Below, one piece after another: positions 14,914 to 23,377 of a stretch of DNA of 64,000 bases. The DNA is taken from positions 434,001-498,000 of the forward strand of contig CAWFCG010000003.1 in NCBI GenBank assembly GCA_963814315.1, given 5' to 3'. This DNA is from JAFMJV01 sp963814315. Its GTDB lineage: Bacteria > Chloroflexota > Limnocylindria > Limnocylindrales > CSP1-4. Within the stretch, counting starts at the first letter, position 1. Each line of letters opens with the position of its first letter. The translations under genes and the position numbers were made by a program. The notes beneath the pieces were generated by a model, which did not search any database, was not told the origin of the DNA, and saw only the letters and a program-made list of their open reading frames with translations.

Positions 14914-16712
14914 TGCCTCGCCTCCACGTCGATGGCCCCACGCTCATCCGCGCGGTCGCCGCCGCGACTCGAAACCTTGAGCGTCACGTCGACGAGGTCG
15001 ACTCGCTCAACGTCTTCCCCGTGCCTGATGGCGACACCGGCTCGAACATGCTGGCTACGATGCGCTCGGCACTGGCCGCCGCCGAGTCGCTGCCGGAGGA
15101 CGGGCGCGACCTTGACTCGGTCGCGGAAGCGCTGAGCCGTGGCGCGCTGAGCGGTGCTCGCGGCAACAGTGGCGTGATCCTTTCGCAGATCATCCGCGGT
15201 ATGACGCACGGCGCGGATGGACGCCGTCGAGCCAGTGGACTCGACTTGGCCCAGGGCCTGCGCAAGGGTTCGGAGGTCGCCTACGAATCAGTGCTGACGC
15301 CGGTCGAGGGCACCATCCTGACGGTCATCCGCGATGCCGCCGATGCTGCCGAGACCGCGGCTGGCCGGCAGCCGCACGTGGAGGCTGTGCTGGCCGATGT
15401 CATCGAGGCGGCGGCTATCTCTGTGGCCCGGACGCCCATGCTCCTGCCGGTCCTCTCCGATGCCGGTGTCGTCGATTCGGGCGGACAGGGGCTCTATCGT
15501 GTGTTGGAGGGCATGCTGCAGGTGGAGGGCCACGCTCATCGGGCGGCGGCCCGAGCTGCCGTTCGCGAAGCGCGCGCCACCTCGCACTCCCGCGTCATCT
15601 CCGACGATCCACCTTCGGTTTCCCCGGTCAGCACGGGAACCGCAACCGCCGCACACGGGGTGATCGCCGCGCACGGCTACGAGACGCAGTACATGCTGAC
15701 CGCGCCGGGCGGTGGTATCGACATCGCGGCGCTCCGTGCCGCCATCCTGGATGTCGGTGACTCGGTGGTGGTGGCTGGTAGCGAGGAGCTTGCGCGCGTC
15801 CACGTCCACGGCCAGCGACCCGACCTCGCCATCGCGGCGGGACTGCGTTGGGGCCGCCTCAGCCAGGTGGAGGTGACCGACCTGGACGACCAGATCGCCC
15901 ACCGCGATGTGGACGGTGTGACACCCGACCGCGCTGCCGCGTCGATCAGCTCCGCGCTGCATCTGCTCACGGCGGAGCCCGACCTTCTCACGGCCGAGCC
16001 TGACCTGCTCACCGCTGATGGGGTCCCGGCGGCCACAGCCGCGTCGCCGCTGTCGGCACCGGTCATCGCCATGGTCGCAGTGACGGGGGCGCCAGGGCTG
16101 GCGCGCGTACTGGCTTCACTGGGTGCCCACATCGTCACGCCCGGTCACGGCACGCGCCCGTCCGTGGGCGAGATCGTCGAAGGCATCCTCGCTGCCGGCA
16201 CGAGCGAGGTCATCGTGCTGCCCAATGATCGTGATGCCGTGCTGGCGGCCGGTCAGGCCGCGTCACTGGCGCCGTCGGTCGAGGTGTACGTGATCCCAAC
16301 ACGCAACGTGGCCGAAGGTATCGCCGCTGCGCTCGTCTTCGACCCAGCGGACTCACTGGCGGCCAATACGGAGCGCATGACCGAGGAGGCGTCCGGCCTA
16401 CGCTCCTTCACCGTCATCACCGCTGCCCGGGATTCGGTGATCGACGGTGAGCAGGTCAAGAAGGGCGATGTCATCGCGCTCGATGCGGCACGCCAACTCC
16501 TCGCCGTCGGCAGCGATATCGAGGGCGTGGCGCTTCGGGCGTTGGCGCATTGCGGTGACATGGAGCTGGTGACCATCTACTGCGGCAACGGCGAAGGCCC
16601 CGGCCGGAGCCAGTTGCTGTGCCAGCGCATCGAGCGGGCCGGCTGGTCGGTCGCGGTGGAGGTCATCGATGGCGGACAGCCGCACGACCACCTGCTGGTC
16701 GCGGTCGAGTAG
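14913..16712 (+). CDS. DAK2/DhaL-domain protein of the FakA (YloV) family
   Basis: 599 residues. The N-terminal DhaL-type kinase domain shows SLNVFPVPDGDTGSNM, whose Asp residues bind Mg-ATP, then GARGNSGVILSQI and DSGGQGLYRVLEG. The C-terminal half matches the FakA C-terminal region (VTGAPGLARVLASLGAH, EVIVLPND). In Firmicutes FakA phosphorylates fatty acids held by FakB (DegV family); no FakB gene is in this window. A heptad LLTAEPD is repeated in tandem near residue 351. recG follows, as in many genomes. The fatty-acid kinase role is family-based inference. Confidence 0.88.
   Translation: MPRLHVDGPTLIRAVAAATRNLERHVDEVDSLNVFPVPDGDTGSNMLATMRSALAAAESLPEDGRDLDSVAEALSRGALSGARGNSGVILSQIIRGMTHGADGRRRASGLDLAQGLRKGSEVAYESVLTPVEGTILTVIRDAADAAETAAGRQPHVEAVLADVIEAAAISVARTPMLLPVLSDAGVVDSGGQGLYRVLEGMLQVEGHAHRAAARAAVREARATSHSRVISDDPPSVSPVSTGTATAAHGVIAAHGYETQYMLTAPGGGIDIAALRAAILDVGDSVVVAGSEELARVHVHGQRPDLAIAAGLRWGRLSQVEVTDLDDQIAHRDVDGVTPDRAAASISSALHLLTAEPDLLTAEPDLLTADGVPAATAASPLSAPVIAMVAVTGAPGLARVLASLGAHIVTPGHGTRPSVGEIVEGILAAGTSEVIVLPNDRDAVLAAGQAASLAPSVEVYVIPTRNVAEGIAAALVFDPADSLAANTERMTEEASGLRSFTVITAARDSVIDGEQVKKGDVIALDAARQLLAVGSDIEGVALRALAHCGDMELVTIYCGNGEGPGRSQLLCQRIERAGWSVAVEVIDGGQPHDHLLVAVE
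15963..16010 (+). repeat. 21-base tandem repeat in the DAK2 gene
   Basis: Two full units encoding LLTAEPD and a partial third (LLTA), in the linker between the kinase domain and the C-terminal domain. Confidence 0.65.
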
Positions 16713-16721
16713 CAGGTGCCG

Positions 16722-18947
16722 ATGGCGCGCCCGGCGCGGAGCACCACACCGGTCGCGAGGGGGCTGGCCACTGCCATCGGCGCTTCGGGCCTGCCCGGTG
16801 CCTCGGTGTTGCGACGTCACGGCCGGCGCATGGGCATCACCGATGTCGGAGCGCTGCTGACCACCTTTCCGCGGCGCTACGAGGATCTGCGGGAGTTCAC
16901 GCGCATCGAGCAGCTCGGCGACCTTGAGCCGAAGACGCCGGTCACCATCCGGGCCACCATCGAGTCCATCCGCGTCGAGCGCACGTTTCGGCGCAACGTC
17001 CCACGTACCACGGCGCTCCTGAGACAGGGGTATCAAAGCGTGGAGGTCGTCTGGTTCGGTCGACGCTACATCGATCGCCAGCTGGCCGAGGGCGACGCGG
17101 TCGTGGTCAGCGGCAAGCTCAAGCATTTCCGCGGCCATCCGCAGATCGACAACCCCGACTTCCAGCGTGACGATGGTGGCGACCTGCTGCATGCCGGGCG
17201 TATCGTGCCCATCTACCGGCTGACCGCTGGGGTCACGGCCAAGACGCTGCGGGCGGCCATCCGAGGCGGACTCGACAGCTATGGGGACGCCCTGGTCGAG
17301 TACCTCGCGCCGGAGCTCCGCGACTCGCAGCCATCGGTCCGGGATGCCATCACGGCGGCGCATTTCCCCGATGATTTCGAACAGCGAGACGCGGCTGTGC
17401 GGCGTCTCGCTCACGATGAGCTGCTGGCGCTGCAGGTGGGTATGGTGCAGCGGCGGCGACAACGCCGCCACGAGCGCCGCTCGGTCATCGATGTCCCGGC
17501 CGGAGAAGATGAGGCCATCCGCGCCGCCATCCGCGCCGGGCTGGTGCGCCGGGTCGGGCGCGAGGTGGCGCTGACGGCTGATCAGGTCGAGGCCATGTCC
17601 GCCATCCTCCGCGACATCCGCGAGAGCGTGCCCATGTTGCGGCTCATCCAGGGTGACGTGGGTTCAGGCAAGACGGCCGTCGCGGCTTACGCGCTGGCGC
17701 TGGCGGCCCGAGCCGGCGGCCAGGGTGCGTTGTTGGCACCCACCGACCTGCTGGCACGGCAGTTGGCAGAGACGATCGCCGACCTGCTGGGTGATGCGGC
17801 ACTGCCGGTGACGCTGCTGACCGGTTCGCTCAGCGGCGCGGGCCGCAAGGCTGCCCTTGAGGCCATCGCCGTGGGGCAGGCGCAGATCGTCGTGGGCACG
17901 CACGCATTGCTGCAGGAGTCGGTCTCCTACGCCCGGCTGGACCTGGTGGTGGTCGATGAGCAGCACCGTTTCGGTGTGGCGCAGCGCGAAGCCCTGGCGG
18001 CCAAGGGCCAGGCGCCCCACGTGCTGCTGATGACGGCCACACCCATCCCGCGAACCCTGGGGCAGGTGTTGTATGCCGACCTGGATGTCTCCGACCTGCG
18101 CTCCGCCCCGGCCGGCCGGTCCAGGATCATCACCGGCGTCAAGGCACCCGGCGACCTGGGGGGCACATGGCGGCAGGTGGAGAAGGAGGCGGCCGCAGGG
18201 CACCGTACGTTCGTGGTGGTGCCGCACATCGACCCCATGGGGGCCGACGACGGCGAGGTCGGGGCCGATAGCGCCGACATATCACCCTCGCTGCCAGCTG
18301 CCGATGGCCATGCCGAGGCCCGCGGTGCCGAGGAGGTCGCCGAGCGGTTGCGGGCGCAGCTGTCGGGGCTTCGTATCGGGCTCGTCCACGGACGTTTGCG
18401 CGCCGACGAGCGTGACGCCCAGATGACGCGCTTCCGCGATGGCCAGCTGGACGTGCTGGTGGGTACCACCGTGGTCGAGGTGGGCGTCGACGTGCCTGAG
18501 GCCAGCATGATGATCGTGCTCGACGCCGATCGGTTCGGCCTCTCACAGCTGCATCAGCTGCGCGGCCGAGTGGGTCGCGGCAGCGCCCAGTCGTACTGCG
18601 TATTGGTCGCCGATCTCAGCGAGGACACCGTGGCACGGGCACGCCTGAAGGCCATCCATGACTCAGATGACGGCTTCGTGCTGGCGGAGCAGGACTGGCG
18701 ACTGCGCGGAGAGGGCGACGTGCTGGGACTGACCCAGAGCGGCCTGCCCCGCATGCGCCTGGCCAGACTCGCCGACGAGGCCGACCAGCAGCTCGCGGTG
18801 CGCTGCCGGCAGAAGGCCGAGTCCATGCTCGATGCGCAAGGGCACCTGCTGCCGGAGCACGCCGATTTCGGCGAGGTGCTCCGACATGGCTGGCTGGCCG
18901 CCATCGCCGCGGGCGAGGGCAGTGACGAGGAGGGAGTCGGTGCCTGA
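16722..18947 (+). CDS. recG: ATP-dependent DNA helicase RecG
   Basis: Branch-migration helicase that remodels stalled forks and Holliday junctions. ATG 16722 was chosen because AGG lies five bases before it; an in-frame GTG at 16716 is possible. 741 residues. The N-terminal wedge/OB domain (PKTPVTIRATIESIRVERTF) is followed by helicase motifs: GDVGSGKT at 311-318, VVVDEQHRFGV (DEQH), MTATPIPRTL, VEVGVDVPEASMM and QLRGRVGRG. An acidic, Ala-rich insertion lies between motifs III and IV. It overlaps rsmD by eight bases. Confidence 0.95.
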   Translation: MARPARSTTPVARGLATAIGASGLPGASVLRRHGRRMGITDVGALLTTFPRRYEDLREFTRIEQLGDLEPKTPVTIRATIESIRVERTFRRNVPRTTALLRQGYQSVEVVWFGRRYIDRQLAEGDAVVVSGKLKHFRGHPQIDNPDFQRDDGGDLLHAGRIVPIYRLTAGVTAKTLRAAIRGGLDSYGDALVEYLAPELRDSQPSVRDAITAAHFPDDFEQRDAAVRRLAHDELLALQVGMVQRRRQRRHERRSVIDVPAGEDEAIRAAIRAGLVRRVGREVALTADQVEAMSAILRDIRESVPMLRLIQGDVGSGKTAVAAYALALAARAGGQGALLAPTDLLARQLAETIADLLGDAALPVTLLTGSLSGAGRKAALEAIAVGQAQIVVGTHALLQESVSYARLDLVVVDEQHRFGVAQREALAAKGQAPHVLLMTATPIPRTLGQVLYADLDVSDLRSAPAGRSRIITGVKAPGDLGGTWRQVEKEAAAGHRTFVVVPHIDPMGADDGEVGADSADISPSLPAADGHAEARGAEEVAERLRAQLSGLRIGLVHGRLRADERDAQMTRFRDGQLDVLVGTTVVEVGVDVPEASMMIVLDADRFGLSQLHQLRGRVGRGSAQSYCVLVADLSEDTVARARLKAIHDSDDGFVLAEQDWRLRGEGDVLGLTQSGLPRMRLARLADEADQQLAVRCRQKAESMLDAQGHLLPEHADFGEVLRHGWLAAIAAGEGSDEEGVGA

Positions 18948-19545
18948 CGCGGGCCGGGTGGTGACCGGCAGCGCTGGTGGGCTACGACTCGATGCTCCCG
19001 GCCCGGGCACGCGCCCCCTGAGCGACAAGGTCAAGCAGGCGCTCTTCTCGATGATCGAAGCCGAGCGCCCGGACGTCTGGGATCAGCCCATGCTCGATCT
19101 CTTCGCCGGTTCCGGCGCTGCTGGCATCGAGGCGCTGAGCCGTGGCACATCAGCCGCGGTGCTTGTGGAGAGAGACGGCCGAGCTGCCGCCGTGATCCGC
19201 CGCAACCTCGAGCGCACCGACCTCGCCGCCGATGCTCGCGTCGTTCGCCGTGACGTGCTGGCCTTCCTGTCTGCCGTGTCCTCGGTCCCCGAGGCTCCCT
19301 TCGGCTGTGTGCTGCTCGACCCGCCCTATCCGCAGTCGGATGACCTGTTGACGGCCCTCACACGTCTTGGCGAACCCGACGGCGGTTGGCTCGACGACGC
19401 TGCGGTCGTGGTGGCCAAACACTTCTGGAAGGACGCGCCACCCGAACACTGCGGCGTGTTGGTCCGCGTGCGCGAGCGACGCTTCGGTGAGACCGCCCTG
19501 AGCGTGTATCGTCAGGAGTCTGAAGTACGCCTAAGGAGAGCCTGA
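18940..19545 (+). CDS. rsmD: 16S rRNA (guanine966-N2)-methyltransferase
   Basis: SAM-dependent methyltransferase acting on the small-subunit rRNA. 201 residues from GTG 18940, chosen because AGGAGG (18928-18933) sits six bases upstream; the start lies within the recG end. Motifs are RPLSDKVKQALFSM, the SAM-binding LDLFAGSGAAGIEALSRG and the catalytic LLDPPYPQ. The pairing with coaD downstream is the common rsmD-coaD arrangement. Confidence 0.94.
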   Translation: MPDAGRVVTGSAGGLRLDAPGPGTRPLSDKVKQALFSMIEAERPDVWDQPMLDLFAGSGAAGIEALSRGTSAAVLVERDGRAAAVIRRNLERTDLAADARVVRRDVLAFLSAVSSVPEAPFGCVLLDPPYPQSDDLLTALTRLGEPDGGWLDDAAVVVAKHFWKDAPPEHCGVLVRVRERRFGETALSVYRQESEVRLRRA

Positions 19546-20072
19546 TGCGCCTGGCCGTGTACCCCGGGTCCTTCGATCCCATCACCTTCGGCCACCTCGA
19601 CATCATCGACCGCGCCAGCACGGTCTTCGACCGCCTGGTCGTGGCGGTGCTGGTCAACACCCGCAAGACGCCCAGCTTCGAGGCCACCGTGCGGGTCGAG
19701 ATGATCCGCGACGCCATCAGCGAGGAGCTGGGTCCCGCGGCGGTCGAGATCGAAGTCATCACCTACGAAGGGCTGACCGTCGATCTCGCCCACGCACGTG
19801 GCGCGACGTCGATCGTGCGCGGACTGCGAGCCCTTTCGGATTTCGAGAACGAGCAGGCCATCGCGCACCTCAATCGCAAGCTGGCCCCGGACATCGACAC
19901 GGTCTTCTTCATGACCGGCATCGAGCATGCCTACCTGAGCTCCAGCCTGGTGCGTGAGATCGCGGCTTTCGATGGCGACGTCAGCGCCATGGTCCCCGAC
20001 AGCGTGGCTCGGCGACTGCGCGAGCGGCCGGTACGCGCTCCTGCGAGCTCCTCGGCGGGTCCGCTAGAGTAG
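19545..20072 (+). CDS. coaD: phosphopantetheine adenylyltransferase
   Basis: Fourth step of coenzyme A synthesis: adenylates 4'-phosphopantetheine. 175 residues. ATG 19545 overlaps the rsmD stop (TGATG), with AGGAG six bases upstream. The nucleotidyltransferase signature YPGSFDPITFGHLDII (TxGH-type TFGH) is at the N-terminus, and IVRGLRALSDFENE and YLSSSLVREIA follow. The central loop reads FMTGIEHAYLSS where most homologues have a different short sequence. Last gene before the coiled-coil protein. Confidence 0.95.
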   Translation: MRLAVYPGSFDPITFGHLDIIDRASTVFDRLVVAVLVNTRKTPSFEATVRVEMIRDAISEELGPAAVEIEVITYEGLTVDLAHARGATSIVRGLRALSDFENEQAIAHLNRKLAPDIDTVFFMTGIEHAYLSSSLVREIAAFDGDVSAMVPDSVARRLRERPVRAPASSSAGPLE

Positions 20073-20091
20073 GCGGGCAGGGGAGGTGGGC

Positions 20092-20097
20092 TACAAT
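20092..20097 (+). promoter_or_regulatory. -10 element upstream of the coiled-coil gene
   Basis: TACAAT flanked by the inverted repeat TGGGC/GCCCA (20087-20091 and 20098-20102), so the element sits in the loop of a short palindrome. The predicted leader to the AGGAG site is about 20 bases. Confidence 0.4.
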
Positions 20098-20135
20098 GCC
20101 CAGTCGTTCTTGCCTGTCCAACAGGAGTCCGTGTC

Positions 20136-20654
20136 ATAGACCTCATGTTCCTCATCGAGCGACTCGATGCTCTCGTCGAGCAGGGTCGCCGTCTGCCCGG
20201 CACCAACGCTGTGATGGTCGACAAGGTGGCCGCCACCGATCTCATCGAGCAGCTGCGTGTCGCGGTGCCCGAAGAGGTCCGTCAGGCCAAGCGCATCAAT
20301 GAGGAGTCGTCGCGGCTCGTCGAGCGCGCTCAGGACGAGGCTGAACGCATCATCGCGCGAGCCCAGGAGCAGGCCGCCTTCCTCATCGAGGAGCGTGAGC
20401 TGACCCGGGCCGCGGAGGTGCGCTCGGAGGAGATCATCGAAGAGGCCAAGGGTGAGGCGCTGGAGGTGCAACAGGGTGCCGACGCCTACGCGGCCAACGT
20501 GCTGGTGAAGCTTGAGGGCGAGGTCGTCAAGGCACTGCAATCCATCCGTCGCGGCCTGTCTGCCCTCGATGAGCGCTATCCGGCCGATGGCAGTGACCCG
20601 CCGCGGCCGGACGAGGAGCCCACGGTAGACGAACGGACGCATGCTCAGCTATAA
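20136..20654 (+). CDS. Glu/Ala-rich coiled-coil protein of the coaD-adjacent Chloroflexota type, probable AUA start
   Basis: About 172 residues of unknown function. Residues 40-130 are a long heptad-rich coiled coil (RINEESSRLVERAQDEAER, QEQAAFLIEERELTRAAEV), like V/F-type ATPase stalk subunits or DivIVA-like scaffolds. The tail is acidic and Pro-rich. From memory, similar proteins lie beside coaD in Chloroflexota and begin MDxLxLxxRLE. Here that position is ATA 20136 (ATA GAC CTC ATG), eight bases after AGGAG (20123-20127). The first ATG, 20145, is 17 bases from AGGAG, too far for normal initiation, so an AUA start is plausible. The coding call is safe; the start is not. Confidence 0.8.
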   Translation: MDLMFLIERLDALVEQGRRLPGTNAVMVDKVAATDLIEQLRVAVPEEVRQAKRINEESSRLVERAQDEAERIIARAQEQAAFLIEERELTRAAEVRSEEIIEEAKGEALEVQQGADAYAANVLVKLEGEVVKALQSIRRGLSALDERYPADGSDPPRPDEEPTVDERTHAQL

Positions 20655-21174
20655 CGTCGCCGATCTGCTGCGCTCGGCGCCCGGCACGAGCGAGAGCCAC
20701 GACATCGCGCTGACGGCACTGCCCCTTGCCGACGGGCTGGAGTTGGCCGAGCCAATCGTGGGTTGGGTGCGGCTCACCCACTCGGGTCGCAGCCTCCTGG
20801 TGCAGGGACGCCTGGAGACGGCCCTGACAGAAGGTTGCTCGCGGTGCCTGCGTCCGGCGCGCTCTCGCGTCTCCATCGAACTTGAGGATGAGGCGCTGCC
20901 GTCGCTCGATCTCGAGAGCGGCTTGCCGGTCGATCTGGCTGACGGCCCCGACGTGCTGCGCTTGTCCGGCCATCACGAGCTGGACCTGGAGCCGGTCATC
21001 CGCGACGCCATCTCCCTCGCCGAGCCCATCGCACCGCTCTGCCGACCGGATTGCCCGGGCTTGTGTGAGGACTGCGGCACGGACCTGACCGATGCCCCTG
21101 GGCACCAGCACCCCGATAATGACGTTGATCCGCGCCTGGCCAGCCTGGCCGGGATACGCGACCAACTGCAGTAG
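20641..21174 (+). CDS. yceD: YceD/DUF177 family protein
   Basis: 177 residues of the DUF177 family, which in bacteria is nearly always next to rpmF and has been tied to 23S rRNA accumulation. It shows ALTEGCSRCLRPARSRV with a CxxC, then a second cysteine group CRPDCPGLCEDCGTDL typical of the Gram-positive and plant forms. It overlaps the upstream gene by 14 bases and is followed by rpmF. Confidence 0.9.
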   Translation: MLSYNVADLLRSAPGTSESHDIALTALPLADGLELAEPIVGWVRLTHSGRSLLVQGRLETALTEGCSRCLRPARSRVSIELEDEALPSLDLESGLPVDLADGPDVLRLSGHHELDLEPVIRDAISLAEPIAPLCRPDCPGLCEDCGTDLTDAPGHQHPDNDVDPRLASLAGIRDQLQ

Positions 21175-21195
21175 CCAACGAAGCAGAGGTAATCC

Positions 21196-21399
21196 ATGGG
21201 AGTCCCCAAGCGACGTGTCTCGACCACTCGCAAGCGCGAGCGGCGTTCACATCACGCGCTCTCGGTCCCGAGCCTGGAGGCGTGCTCACACTGCCACCAG
21301 CCCAAGCGCCCGCATCACGCCTGCCCCAACTGTGGCTGGTACGGCGGTCGCGAGGCGGTCAAGATCCGCGCCAAGAAGTCGTCCGAGCAGGGCGCCTGA
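21196..21399 (+). CDS. rpmF: 50S ribosomal protein L32
   Basis: 67 residues. MGVPKRRVSTTRKRERRSHH is the typical basic N-terminus. Two zinc knuckles, CSHC and CPNC, show the zinc-binding (C+) form. AGAGG lies six bases before the ATG. It stands between yceD and plsX, the widespread rpmF-plsX arrangement that ties ribosome and lipid synthesis. Confidence 0.96.
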   Translation: MGVPKRRVSTTRKRERRSHHALSVPSLEACSHCHQPKRPHHACPNCGWYGGREAVKIRAKKSSEQGA

Positions 21400-21435
21400 C
21401 GCTGGTTCTCCAGCACGCCGACCGGGCCGCCTGAG

Positions 21436-22581
21436 ATGGACGTAGCCGCCCTCAACCGGAGTCGGCAGGACGGCCGGCTTGCGCGTCCGCGCGTGGCGGT
21501 CGATGCCATGGGTGGCGATCACGCGCCTGAGGAGGTCGTGCGTGGCGCGGTGGACTGGGCCCGACTGCACGATGATGTGGAGGTCATCCTCGTCGGCGAC
21601 GAGGCCCGCATCCAGCCCTTCATCGATGAGCCACTGCCTTCGCATGTGAGCATCGTGCACGCCTCGCAGCTGGTGGACATGGACGAAGCTCCAGCGGTGG
21701 CGGTCCGTCGCAAACGCGATGCCAGCATCAACGTGGCCATGCGCCTGGTGCGAGATGGTGGGGCCGATGCCGTCGTCACCGCCGGTCACACCGGCGCCGG
21801 CGTCGCGAGCGCCATCTTCAACCTGAAGCGATTGCCCGGCGTCGACCGGCCGGCGCTGGCGGTGCAGATGATCACCCAGACCGGTCCCCTGATGCTGCTT
21901 GACATCGGCGCCACCACCGACTCGACCGGGGTCAACCTGGCCCAGTATGCGCACATGGGATCGCTCTTCAGCCAACGCGTGCTGGGCGTCAAGGACCCGA
22001 CCGTGGCGCTGCTCTCGATCGGTGGCGAGGAGGGCAAGGGCGAGACGCGCGTGCAGGATGCCACGGCGCTGCTGCGGGACGGCCATCTCAACTTCATCGG
22101 CAACGTCGAGGGCCGTGACGTGCCTCACCATGCGGCCGACGTGGTCGTCTGTGACGCTTCGGTCGGCAACGTGGTGATGAAGTTCTTCGAGGGGCTCTCG
22201 ACCGTCATCTTCGACATGCTCAGGGCCGAGTTCAAGCGACCCCCGTGGGGTCCCGTGGGGTATCTCTTCATGCGGCCTGGCGTGCGACGCATCCGTGAAC
22301 GGTTCGACTACGAGAAGCTGGGTGGGTCGCCGTTGCTGGGCGTGAACGGCACCGTGCTCATCACCCACGGTAGCGCCAAGCGACGCATGATCGGCTATGC
22401 CGTCGAGGTGACCGCGGCGGCGGCACGGGCCGATATCCCGCAACGCATCATGGCCACGCTGGCGTCGGAGGGCGTCGACAAATCGACCGCCCGGAAGAAG
22501 GCTGCGGCGCTGCATCCGGATGGATCGCGGGTGGCCGACCCGCCGGCAACTGACCGGGCCGACGTGGCCGATCGTGCCTGA
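21436..22581 (+). CDS. plsX: phosphate acyltransferase PlsX
   Basis: Makes acyl-phosphate from acyl-ACP for phospholipid synthesis, acting at the membrane surface. 381 residues. Signature VAVDAMGGDHAP near the N-terminus, AGHTGAGVASA, LLSIGGEEGKG and GFVEG-like NVEGRDVPHHAADVVVCDASVGN all match. It extends about 45 residues past the usual end with an Ala/Asp-rich tail. The stop overlaps the nusB GTG. Confidence 0.94.
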   Translation: MDVAALNRSRQDGRLARPRVAVDAMGGDHAPEEVVRGAVDWARLHDDVEVILVGDEARIQPFIDEPLPSHVSIVHASQLVDMDEAPAVAVRRKRDASINVAMRLVRDGGADAVVTAGHTGAGVASAIFNLKRLPGVDRPALAVQMITQTGPLMLLDIGATTDSTGVNLAQYAHMGSLFSQRVLGVKDPTVALLSIGGEEGKGETRVQDATALLRDGHLNFIGNVEGRDVPHHAADVVVCDASVGNVVMKFFEGLSTVIFDMLRAEFKRPPWGPVGYLFMRPGVRRIRERFDYEKLGGSPLLGVNGTVLITHGSAKRRMIGYAVEVTAAAARADIPQRIMATLASEGVDKSTARKKAAALHPDGSRVADPPATDRADVADRA

Positions 22582-23122
22582 CCCCCTCACGGCGGCTCCA
22601 GCACGCCGTGTGGGCGGAACGCATGAGCCGGAGCGGGAAGGCCGCCAGGTCGCCCTGGCCGCGGTCTTCGAGGCCGAATTCGGACAGCGCACCGCCACCA
22701 CCGCCCTGACCCGACGGCTGGCCGAGGGGGATGTGGGTGATCGTGCCGCCGCGCACGCACGGCGCATCGTGGCCGCGGTGGTCGCGCACCGCGACAGCAT
22801 CGACGCACGCATCGAGGCAGTCGCGCCCACCTACCCGGTCGTCCAGCTGGCGCGGATCGATCGCGCCTTGCTGCGTTGCGGCATGGGTGAACTGCTACAC
22901 TGCCCGACGACGCCAGCCCGGGTGACGATATCGGAGTGGGTCGAGCTTGCTCGGACCTACAGCGGAGAGCCCACCCGGCGGCTCATGAATGGCGTGCTCG
23001 GCCGTGTCGCGCAAGGGACGACCGAGGACGAGGGGACCACAGAGGGGCCAGCGCCCCAGGGGTCTCCGGAGAGTGCGACCGAACCAGTGATAGCAGCCCA
23101 TACGGAGGGACCAACAGAGTGA
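22574..23122 (+). CDS. nusB: transcription antitermination protein NusB
   Basis: RNA-binding partner of NusE/S10 in rRNA antitermination. 182 residues from GTG 22574, which overlaps the plsX end by eight bases. The fold begins at EREGRQVALAAVFEAEF and includes YPVVQLARIDRALLRCGMGELL and ARTYSGEPTRRLMNGVLGRVA. The N-terminal 15 residues and a 35-residue acidic, Thr/Pro-rich tail are extra. An earlier in-frame ATG exists inside plsX and was not used. Confidence 0.9.
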   Translation: MPDPLTAAPARRVGGTHEPEREGRQVALAAVFEAEFGQRTATTALTRRLAEGDVGDRAAAHARRIVAAVVAHRDSIDARIEAVAPTYPVVQLARIDRALLRCGMGELLHCPTTPARVTISEWVELARTYSGEPTRRLMNGVLGRVAQGTTEDEGTTEGPAPQGSPESATEPVIAAHTEGPTE

Positions 23123-23361
23123 CCGCTTCGACCTACGAGCGACTCAAGAAGATCGTCGTCGAGCAGCTCGGTGTGGACGAGGCCGAAGTCAAGCCTGAGT
23201 CCTCGTTCGTAGACGACCTGAACGCCGACTCGCTTGACCTCGTCGAGCTCGTCATGAGCCTCGAGGAGGAGTTCGGTACCGAGATCTCAGATGAGGACGC
23301 GGAGGGGATCCGCACCGTCCAGGACGCTGTCGATTACGTCGACGAGCACCTCAACCAGTAA
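23119..23361 (+). CDS. acpP: acyl carrier protein
   Basis: 80-residue carrier of growing fatty acids. GTG 23119 overlaps the nusB stop as GTGA, with GGAGG about ten bases upstream. The phosphopantetheine attachment serine lies in DDLNADSLDLVELVM. It is acidic, as the family is. It sits between nusB and rnc rather than directly after plsX or fabD. Confidence 0.96.
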   Translation: MTASTYERLKKIVVEQLGVDEAEVKPESSFVDDLNADSLDLVELVMSLEEEFGTEISDEDAEGIRTVQDAVDYVDEHLNQ

Positions 23362-23377
23362 TCCTCGATCGGGGTCC

